This document shows positions 7,203-14,979 of a stretch of 14,979 nt of DNA, one piece after another. Origin of the DNA: Pseudomonadota bacterium (GTDB taxonomy: Bacteria; Pseudomonadota; Gammaproteobacteria; Acidiferrobacterales; UBA6901); contig JAJXUF010000077.1 in NCBI GenBank assembly GCA_021783175.1, positions 1 to 14,979 of the forward strand. The letters are read 5' to 3'. Every line of letters starts with the position of its first letter. Position 1 is the first letter of the stretch. Below the pieces are notes generated by a model. That model did no database searches. It had not been told where the DNA came from and worked only from the letters and a program-made list of their open reading frames with translations. A program made the position numbers and the translations under genes.

Positions 7203-7231
7203 GATATACGGGTTGCATTGGCCGATTGCAA
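7203..7231 (-). promoter_or_regulatory. lemA operon promoter with overlapping dyad
   Basis: On the minus strand, TTGCAA (7231-7226) and TATATC (7208-7203) are 17 bases apart, each 4 of 6 to the sigma70 consensus. The transcript would begin about 28 bases before the lemA ATG. The -35 and spacer form an imperfect palindrome: TTGCATTGG (7213-7221) and CGATTGCAA (7223-7231) match at 7 of 9 arm positions around a central C, so a regulator may bind here. Confidence 0.4.
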
Positions 7232-7317
7232 GTCCGGCAGTAAAGAATCCGTCATATTTTAGGGACATGCTGTTGGGTGTCGCCGGGAATGGAGGGGGTC
7301 GACTATACTTCAAGCAT

Positions 7318-8025
7318 ATGGGCGGGATTTCCTGTATTGCCAATGCCGGTAGTGGCCGCCGGCCGCTGGTTCACTTGATCCGACGTGGATCCGCAGAACT
7401 CTCTGGTCTACTCACGCTGTTGCGCCGCTGTGGCCTGGTGCTGTGGGCGTTGAGCGCCTATCCGGCTTTTGCGGCGGTGAGTTTCCATTCCCCCACACCG
7501 GAACAAAAACACCGGCTTGACCAGTTCGGTTATGAAGTTTTCCAGCCGAGCCTAGTGAAACTCGAAAACGACAGAGGCGAGGTCAGCCAGGAAGCTCTGG
7601 TCAGGCGTTTTGGCCGCCCGCTGCGCCGTTACGCGGTTATGCGCAGGGTTGCAGCGCCTGACAGCAACGAGCAGATTCCGCCCGAGTTGATCAATTGGTA
7701 TTTTCACGGTTTGGCGCTGGCCATGTCGCATGCTGCCGACGCAGCGGGTCGTACGCGTGACGCACCGCTGGTTATTCTCGGGGTGAGCGTCGTCAGCCCC
7801 GCCTATGTTCTGCAGCACGGGCTACGTGTCGGCGAAGCGCGCTCACGCTTCCTCGCTGTGCTCGGGCCGCCGACCTATCAGGATCGCCGCCACGTGCGTT
7901 ACGACGTCGAGAATGCCGCGCGTGTTTCGCCGGACGCCTACGCGGTCGAACCGTATCAGATCCAAATGGATCTGGATTCCAGCGACAAAGTGCGTCGTAT
8001 CGTCTGGAGCTGGTGGGAAGACTAG
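7318..8025 (+). CDS. Unrecognised exported protein, possible double BamE-like modules
   Basis: I do not recognise this family. From the ATG at 7318 the protein has 235 residues. A hydrophobic stretch at about 37-51 (GLVLWALSAYPAFA) ends in a signal-peptidase-like FAA, so the mature part should be periplasmic or outer-membrane. The start is uncertain: no Shine-Dalgarno site precedes 7318, and a TTG at 7420 would give a compact signal peptide beginning MRRCG. An in-frame ATG at 7159 would run into lemA and is unlikely. In the mature part, EALVRRFGRP (92-101) leading to WYF and LVILGVSV, and SRFLAVLGPP (176-185) leading to VRYDV, then IQMDLDSSDKVRRIVW (215-230), resemble two copies of the short alpha-then-beta layout of BamE/OmlA domains. 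That similarity is inference. It is divergent from lemA and convergent with yheS. Confidence 0.75.
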   Translation: MGGISCIANAGSGRRPLVHLIRRGSAELSGLLTLLRRCGLVLWALSAYPAFAAVSFHSPTPEQKHRLDQFGYEVFQPSLVKLENDRGEVSQEALVRRFGRPLRRYAVMRRVAAPDSNEQIPPELINWYFHGLALAMSHAADAAGRTRDAPLVILGVSVVSPAYVLQHGLRVGEARSRFLAVLGPPTYQDRRHVRYDVENAARVSPDAYAVEPYQIQMDLDSSDKVRRIVWSWWED

Positions 8026-8049
8026 CCGGTCGTTCGCAATCTGTCTGAT

Positions 8050-9972
<1,923 letters not shown>

Positions 9973-9980
9973 GGCCGCGC

Positions 9981-10009
9981 AGTTTACCAGCCGCAGACGC
10001 CATTGCCCA
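9981..10009 (-). promoter_or_regulatory. Candidate yheS promoter giving a near-leaderless transcript
   Basis: On the minus strand, TGGGCA (10009-10004, 4 of 6) and TAAACT (9986-9981, 4 of 6, preceded by the extended TGG) are 17 bases apart. The start of transcription would fall within a few bases of the GTG at 9972, which fits the absence of a Shine-Dalgarno site. This is weak and was found by eye. The rest of the 218-base gap to the next gene shows only a small hairpin (CCGTG 10146-10150 / CACGG 10155-10159). Confidence 0.28.
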
Positions 10010-10190
10010 CTGGCCAGCGGGAACCCAAATCAGTCATTAGTCCATAGCGGGTCAGGGCGCCCAGCTCTTTTTTTGGGGCGGTTATGCTTTAATTCGCATA
10101 TGAAAGATGGCCGGGCGCAATCTGGGCGGAGTAGGCGGATTTGTCCCGTGTCGGCACGGATGAGCGCGGAAGATTAGAGCGGAAGGGTGC

Positions 10191-12074
10191 ATGGCAAACG
10201 TGAATCAATATGTTCTTTTGCGGCAACGGCGATTTGTGCCGTTTTTCATCACCCAGTTTCTGGGCGCATTCAACGACAATGTTTTCAAGAATGCGCTAAT
10301 TATCCTGATTGCATTTCACGGCGCCGGCCCGATTCGTGCCAGCAGCAACACCGTCATTAATTTGAGCGCCGGCCTGTTTATACTGCCGTTCTTCTTGTTT
10401 TCGGCCACCTCCGGACAGATAGCCGACCGCATGGAAAAATCGCGTCTGATGCGGCTGGTCAAGCTCTTGGAGATTGCGATCATGATCGGGGTAGCGATCG
10501 GCTTTTACCTTCACGACATTCCCTTGCTTATTGGTTTGCTTTTTCTCATGGGCACCCATTCGACACTGTTCGGGCCCGTTAAGTACAGCATCTTGCCGCA
10601 AACGCTCGCCGACAATGAACTGATCGGTGGGAACGGCCTGGTGGAGATGGGCACTTTTGTTGCAATCCTGGTTGGCACAATCTGCGGTGGGGTGCTGGTT
10701 GACCTGCCCGGAGACGGCGTCAGTCCGGTATCCATAATGGTGTTGGTGGTAGCGATATGTGGCTATCTCGCGAGCCGCGCCATACCCTTCACTCCGGCCG
10801 TGGCGCCCCAACTGCGCATCAACTGGAATCCCGTGAGCGAAACCTGGCGCAATCTGCGGTTTCTGCGCGGCAATCGTACGGTGTTTCTTGCGATTCTGGG
10901 AATCTCGTGGTTCTGGTTCTATGGGGCCGTTTACCTGGCACAGCTGCCGAATTATGCGCGCCTGACGCTCGGCGGCGGAGAGCACGTGGTCACCTTGCTG
11001 CTGACCATGTTCTCGCTGGGTGTCGGTGTCGGCTCGCTACTGTGCGAACGTCTGTCGGGACATAAGACGGAACTGGGTCTCGTGCCATTCGGTTCCATCG
11101 GACTGACGCTGTTCGGCGTCGATCTTTATTTCGCGCATCCGATTGCGCATGTGGCCGCACCGCTTGGCGCGGAAGCTTTTCTGTCTGTTGCTGGCAGCTG
11201 GCATGTGCTCGCGGATTTCGTTTTGATCGGGATGTTCGGTGGATTTTACACAGTACCGCTCTATGCCCTGATCCAGCAGCGCAGCGACCCGGCGCATCGC
11301 TCGCGCGTCATTGCCGGCAACAACATACTGAACGCGCTGCTTATGGTGCTGTCGGCGGTATTTGCCGTGCTGCTGCTCAAGGCTGGTTTGACGATAGCGC
11401 AATTACTGCTGGCCACGGCGATCCTGAACGCAGCAGTTGCGATCTGGATTTTTACGCTGGTTCCAGAATTTTTTATGCGATTCCTGGTGTGGTTGCTGAT
11501 CCACACCGTTTATCGCGTACAAAAAGAGGGGCTGCAGCAGATTCCTGACGATGGGCCGGCGCTGCTGGTGTGCAATCATGTGAGCTACGTGGACGCTCTG
11601 GTTATTGCCGGCTGCATTCGGCGTCCGGTGCGATTCGTAATGGATTATCGCATTTTTCGGATTCCGGTCCTTCATTTCATTTTCCGCATCGCAGGGGTCA
11701 TTCCCATCGCACCAGCGCGCGAAGATGCTGAGCTGTTGGCGCGTGCCTTTAGTCGAATAGACGCAACGCTTGATGCTGGAGAGGTAGTCTGCATGTTTCC
11801 TGAAGGCGGCCTGACAGGAACCGGCGAGCTTGATCGCTTTCGCCCAGGTATCGAACAGGTACTCGCGCGCCATCCAGTTCCGGTGATACCCCTGGCGCTT
11901 CGCGGGTTGTGGGGCAGTATGTTCAGCCGCAAACCGAAACGTCTTTTAAATCTGGTGACGCGTGGCTTATGGCGCAGAATCTCGCTGGTTGCCGGCGCGC
12001 CAGTGCCGCCTGCTCAGGCAGATGCTGCATCGCTTCGAGAGCGCGTGTTGGCTCTGCGCGGTGACTGGCTGTAA
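10191..12074 (+). CDS. LplT-like MFS transporter fused to PlsC acyltransferase
   Basis: A 627-residue fusion that probably flips lysophospholipid inward and re-acylates it. Residues 14-425 form a 12-helix MFS domain of the LplT kind: FLGAFNDNVFKNAL (23-36) is the diagnostic start, followed by GQIADRMEKSRLMR (75-88) and GPVKYSILPQ (128-137). A PlsC domain follows: acyltransferase motif NHVSYVD with H463 and D468, the R-rich segment near 477-490, FPEGG (536-540), and VIPLAL (565-570). In Aas-type proteins an AMP-forming acyl-ACP ligase usually follows; here the protein ends at about 627 without one, so the acyl donor must come from elsewhere. GGAAGGG lies just before the ATG. It is monocistronic and convergent with emrB. 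Confidence 0.93.
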   Translation: MANVNQYVLLRQRRFVPFFITQFLGAFNDNVFKNALIILIAFHGAGPIRASSNTVINLSAGLFILPFFLFSATSGQIADRMEKSRLMRLVKLLEIAIMIGVAIGFYLHDIPLLIGLLFLMGTHSTLFGPVKYSILPQTLADNELIGGNGLVEMGTFVAILVGTICGGVLVDLPGDGVSPVSIMVLVVAICGYLASRAIPFTPAVAPQLRINWNPVSETWRNLRFLRGNRTVFLAILGISWFWFYGAVYLAQLPNYARLTLGGGEHVVTLLLTMFSLGVGVGSLLCERLSGHKTELGLVPFGSIGLTLFGVDLYFAHPIAHVAAPLGAEAFLSVAGSWHVLADFVLIGMFGGFYTVPLYALIQQRSDPAHRSRVIAGNNILNALLMVLSAVFAVLLLKAGLTIAQLLLATAILNAAVAIWIFTLVPEFFMRFLVWLLIHTVYRVQKEGLQQIPDDGPALLVCNHVSYVDALVIAGCIRRPVRFVMDYRIFRIPVLHFIFRIAGVIPIAPAREDAELLARAFSRIDATLDAGEVVCMFPEGGLTGTGELDRFRPGIEQVLARHPVPVIPLALRGLWGSMFSRKPKRLLNLVTRGLWRRISLVAGAPVPPAQADAASLRERVLALRGDWL

Positions 12075-12100
12075 CCGGAGTCTGCCGATCTCAATACCCG

Positions 12101-12121
12101 CCGGTGGCTCCGAGCCGCCGG
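12101..12121. terminator. Hairpin between convergent genes, possible terminator
   Basis: CCGGTGGCT (12101-12109), loop CCG, AGCCGCCGG (12113-12121) gives a nine-pair GC-rich stem with one G-U wobble. It fills the 56-base gap between the stops of the MFS-PlsC gene and emrB. No T-run follows on either strand, so it is a transcript-end stabiliser or a weak terminator rather than a classic intrinsic one. Confidence 0.5.
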
Positions 12122-12130
12122 AATGTGGCA

Positions 12131-13687
12131 TCACTCGATTGCGGCGGCCATAGCCTCTTCTTTGGTTGTGTGCTGCTTGGCACGTCCGATCATCAGTACC
12201 ATGGGAAGCATGGCGATGAAGCTCCAGGAAATGAGCTTGAATGCGTCGAGAACTCCCAGCATCTGCGCCTGATTGGCGAGCGATTGCGCCAGTACGGCAA
12301 TGGCCGTGGGATCAGCAAGGGTGACGTGCAGACCCTTGAGATAATTGCTTATCGCGGGATTGTACAGGGAAATGTGTCCGCCCAGCTGGTTCCAGGTGAC
12401 CTGCATGTAGCGCGTCATGACCGTTGTAGCGATCGAAATTCCCACGGAAGAGCCGACCGTGCGCATTAGACTGTAGACGCCGGCGGCTTCCGCCGACTGT
12501 TCTTTAGGCAGGGTGGAAAAAGCCACGGTTGAGAGCGGCACGAAAATCATCCCCAAACCGAATCCTTGCACAATCACCGGCCAGATCAGCCACCATTTGT
12601 CGATGTCCAGGCTGTACATCGTCATCGCATGCGAGCCGATAGCCGAAAGCACGATGCCAAAGGCAATGAGCGCGCGTGGTTGTATGCGGGTAATGAGTTT
12701 CCCCACCAGCATCATGCTGATCATGCTGGCGACGCCGCGCGGCGCCATGATGAGCCCAGTGGTGGATGTCGGATAGTTGAGCAGGGTCTCCAGCATCATC
12801 GGTTGCAGTACCATGGCGCCGTACATGCCGAGACCGAATACCGCGAGCAATAGACTTGCTGTGGCGAAATTCCTGTCATGGAAGATGCGCGGATCGAACA
12901 TGGCTTTGTGCGGCCGGGTTAGACCGTGATACAGGAAGCCAAGAAGGCCGATGGCGCTAAGGACTGCCGCCAAGCGAATTGCCCATGAGCTGAACCAGTC
13001 GGCTTCGGTGCCGCGATCGAGTACGAATTGCAGCCCGCCGACGGCACATGACATCAGTACCATCCCGAGCCAGTCCATGCTGCGTTCACGCCGCGGCGTG
13101 TCGGGTACCATGCGCCATGCCAGGAAAAGAGACAGAATGCCGACTGGAAGGTTGATGTAGAAAGTCCAGCGCCAGTTGACCACCTCGGTGATATAACCGC
13201 CAAGCGTGGGCCCGAGAATGGGGCCGACCATGACACCGATGCCCCAGATAGCCATGGCCCGACCGCGTTCTTCGGCAGGAAATGTCTGCACCATGATCGA
13301 CTGCGACATAGGCACCAGTGCCGCGCCGAATACGCCTTGCGTCAGACGAAATAATACGATTTCGGCAAGGTTAGTGGACAGTCCGCAGAGCGCCGATGAC
13401 ACCACGAAGCCGAGGATGCTCAGCAGGAGAAAATTCTTTTGCCCCAGGCGATCAGCGAAGTAGCCAGTAAGCGGCATGCAGACGCCCGAAGCCACAAGAT
13501 AGCTCGTAAGCACCCAGCTGATCTGGTCGGGGGTCGCGCCGAGCTGACCCTGCATATGGGGCAGGGCAACGTTGACGATGGTGGTGTCGAGCGCCTGCAG
13601 TACGGTGGCGGACATTACCGCCAGCGATATCAGGAAACGGTGACTCGTTCCGCCGTTGCCGCTTGCACCGGCAGGGTTGCTGGTCAA
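12131..13687 (-). CDS. emrB: EmrB-type DHA2 multidrug efflux transporter
   Basis: A 518-residue, 14-helix MFS (DHA2) proton-drug antiporter working with EmrA and an outer-membrane TolC-like channel that is not in this window. Signatures: LDTTIVNVALP (33-43), TSYLVASGVCMPLTGYFADR (61-80), the antiporter motif GVMVGPILGPTLGGYI (151-166), and LDRGTEADWFSS (223-234), matching the EmrB LDRGKELDWFSS. The start is a TTG (13687-13685) overlapping the emrA stop in the arrangement TTGA, with GGAG (13699-13696) eight bases upstream. No ATG occurs before residue 25, which lies inside the first helix. Substrates cannot be read from the sequence; hydrophobic drugs and uncouplers are typical of the family. 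Confidence 0.94.
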   Translation of the reverse strand: MTSNPAGASGNGGTSHRFLISLAVMSATVLQALDTTIVNVALPHMQGQLGATPDQISWVLTSYLVASGVCMPLTGYFADRLGQKNFLLLSILGFVVSSALCGLSTNLAEIVLFRLTQGVFGAALVPMSQSIMVQTFPAEERGRAMAIWGIGVMVGPILGPTLGGYITEVVNWRWTFYINLPVGILSLFLAWRMVPDTPRRERSMDWLGMVLMSCAVGGLQFVLDRGTEADWFSSWAIRLAAVLSAIGLLGFLYHGLTRPHKAMFDPRIFHDRNFATASLLLAVFGLGMYGAMVLQPMMLETLLNYPTSTTGLIMAPRGVASMISMMLVGKLITRIQPRALIAFGIVLSAIGSHAMTMYSLDIDKWWLIWPVIVQGFGLGMIFVPLSTVAFSTLPKEQSAEAAGVYSLMRTVGSSVGISIATTVMTRYMQVTWNQLGGHISLYNPAISNYLKGLHVTLADPTAIAVLAQSLANQAQMLGVLDAFKLISWSFIAMLPMVLMIGRAKQHTTKEEAMAAAIE

Positions 13688-14715
13688 CGGCGCGACTCCA
13701 GAATGGGAGCAGATTTTTGTGTGGTGGCTGCGGTATCGACGGTCACTTGGGCGCTTGTTCCCACGCGCAATGGATGCTTGGAATCGGGATCAAGCACGGT
13801 GACCCTCACTGGCACACGCTGTGTCACCTTTACCCAGTTGCCTGTGGCGTTTTCCGGAGGCAGTAGTGAGAAGGCGGTGCCGCTCGCTCCGCTTAAGTTT
13901 TCTACGCGACCGCGAAAGTGATGTCCTGGATACATGTCAACAGTGATGTCCGCCGGCTGACCCGGATGGATGCGCTCAAGCTCCGTTTCCTTGAAATTTG
14001 CGTCTACCCAGAACTGCTTGTCGCACACCAGGACAAACAGCGGCGTTCCGCTTTGCACAACGTCTCCAGGATGCAGCGTCAGCTGAGTAATATGACCGCT
14101 ACACGCCGCCGAAACATGTGTGTGGCTGAGATCGAGCTTTGTCTGGTCCAGCGCCGCGGCTGCCTCGCGGATGCGCTCATTCTGCTCACCCGCGCCACCT
14201 AGTGTCATTTCCGCCTGATGTACTTTGGCGGCGGCAAGGTTGACCTGTGCCTTGGCGCTTTGCACTGCAGCGTTGGCGTTGTCATACGCCTGCTCGGATA
14301 CAAAGCCCTTATCGCGGAGTTGGCGCGTGCGCTGAGCCGTGGCCTGTGTGTTCTGCAGTTGCACTTTGCGGTCGGCAACTTCCGCTTGCGCGGCTGCAAC
14401 TGCAGCCGCATCGGCCGAGACCGATTGGCGTGCGAGCACGAGCCTTGCGTGCGCCTGGGTCATGGCAAGCTGGAATGCGGTCGGACTGATATCGAAGAGC
14501 GGATCGCCCTCATTCACCTCCTGCTGGTTGACCACATACACCCGCGTAATGGGTCCGGTAATCTGTGGCGCTACCTGCACGACGTGCGCGCTGACGTAAG
14601 CGTCTTCGGTGCTGGGATAGATTTCAGAATGGCGCCAGTAAAAAAACATTCCGACTGCAAGCGCGATTGTCACCAATGCAACCAGCGGCCACTTCCATTT
14701 GATCAATTTGCGCAT
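13684..14715 (-). CDS. emrA: EmrA-type membrane fusion protein (HlyD family)
   Basis: A 343-residue periplasmic adaptor linking EmrB to the outer-membrane channel. One membrane anchor lies at about residues 9-27. The family opening PSTEDAYVSAHVVQVAPQIT (34-53) and GPITRVYVVNQQEVNEGDPL (54-73) form the first lipoyl half. A long alpha-hairpin follows at about 85-200 (rich in Ala, Gln and Glu), with the second lipoyl half at VSAACSGHITQLTLHPGDVV (201-220). The beta-barrel contains WVDANFKETELERIHPGQ (236-253), a strong EmrA signature. GGGG lies just before the ATG. It sits 58 bases after the marR stop and overlaps emrB by four bases. Confidence 0.95.
   Translation of the reverse strand: MRKLIKWKWPLVALVTIALAVGMFFYWRHSEIYPSTEDAYVSAHVVQVAPQITGPITRVYVVNQQEVNEGDPLFDISPTAFQLAMTQAHARLVLARQSVSADAAAVAAAQAEVADRKVQLQNTQATAQRTRQLRDKGFVSEQAYDNANAAVQSAKAQVNLAAAKVHQAEMTLGGAGEQNERIREAAAALDQTKLDLSHTHVSAACSGHITQLTLHPGDVVQSGTPLFVLVCDKQFWVDANFKETELERIHPGQPADITVDMYPGHHFRGRVENLSGASGTAFSLLPPENATGNWVKVTQRVPVRVTVLDPDSKHPLRVGTSAQVTVDTAATTQKSAPILESRR
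13696..13699 (-). promoter_or_regulatory. Ribosome binding site for emrB
   Basis: GGAG on the minus strand, eight bases before the TTG and inside the emrA coding end. It supports the rare TTG as the true emrB start. Confidence 0.6.
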
Positions 14716-14773
14716 GGCTGTATTCCCCGCGCGAGTCTGTCTGCCGGTGCGCTTGCGTTAAAACGATGCGTTC

Positions 14774-14979
14774 TCATAAAATTTCTGCACGTTCCTTGAT
14801 TCGTTCCAAAACCTGGGCGCACTGGCGCAATTCTTCCAATGACATTCCGGTCAGAAGCTCGCGGCGCAGGTGTGCGGCAACGCTTTTGATCTGACGCAGA
14901 ATCTCGGTGGATTTTTCGGTGAGGTGCACAGTCTTGCTGCGCCGGTCTTCGCTTGACTCGTGCCGCTGCAGCCAGCCGT
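14774..14979 (-). CDS. MarR family regulator, C-terminal part, cut by right edge
   Basis: Sixty-seven codons from the right edge to a TGA (14776-14774) encode the end of a MarR-type winged-helix regulator. GWLQRHESSEDRRSKTVHLT is the wing segment with the conserved DRR and the following TEKS, and then comes the C-terminal dimerisation helix pair ending ERIKERAEIL. Position and strand, first in line before emrA and emrB with a 58-base gap, match the mprA-emrAB arrangement of E. coli, so it probably represses this operon and responds to pump substrates. The DNA-recognition helix and the operon promoter lie outside the window. Confidence 0.9.
   Translation of the reverse strand, partial: GWLQRHESSEDRRSKTVHLTEKSTEILRQIKSVAAHLRRELLTGMSLEELRQCAQVLERIKERAEIL

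Noticed and set aside
7159..7317. ATG at 7159 as start of the exported protein
   Set aside because: It would overlap the lemA start and cover its promoter, and would push the signal peptide to an internal position.
10296..10985. 229-codon minus-strand frame inside the MFS-PlsC gene
   Set aside because: Gln- and His-rich antisense shadow of a membrane protein; no domain or start signal.

Overview
The window looks like ordinary chromosome from a proteobacterium, most likely a gammaproteobacterium. Its YadG, YadH and YheS proteins follow the E. coli ones closely over their whole length. It also carries a DUF3149 membrane peptide, a LemA/TPM operon, an MFS-PlsC fusion and an EmrAB pump, all common in gamma- and betaproteobacteria. 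Base composition is moderately GC-rich. I see no rRNA, tRNA, CRISPR array, recognisable insertion sequence or phage gene.

Layout. (1) Bases 1-500, minus strand: a poorly understood edge region. A reading frame of unknown function runs off the left end. It is preceded by a plausible promoter, a strong Shine-Dalgarno site and a nine-codon mini-ORF that overlaps it. (2) 501-2336, minus: a membrane PAS-GGDEF-EAL protein whose GGDEF half is degenerate and whose EAL half is intact, so probably a c-di-GMP phosphodiesterase. (3) 2564-4284, plus: yadG-yadH, a two-gene ABC exporter with a 4-base overlap. (4) 4285-4722: a gap with only weak inverted repeats. (5) 4723-4866, minus: a 47-residue DUF3149 peptide with its own promoter and a palindrome in the promoter spacer. 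(6) 5068-7168, minus: lemA, then a membrane TPM protein with a Gly/Phe-rich tail, then a soluble TPM protein, tightly overlapped. (7) 7318-8025, plus: an unrecognised exported protein, divergent from lemA. (8) 8050-9972, minus: the ABC-F ATPase yheS. (9) 10191-12074, plus: an LplT-like MFS transporter fused to a PlsC acyltransferase. (10) 12131-14979, minus: a MarR regulator (cut by the right edge), emrA and emrB, an efflux operon.

Functional themes are membrane biology and export: an ABC exporter, a multidrug pump, phospholipid remodelling, and the LemA/TPM envelope set. c-di-GMP turnover and ribosome-associated ABC-F activity are also present. I found no strong evidence for a wholly new system. 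The best leads are the left-edge coupled ORF, the exported protein beside lemA with two possible BamE-like modules, and the palindrome in the DUF3149 promoter.
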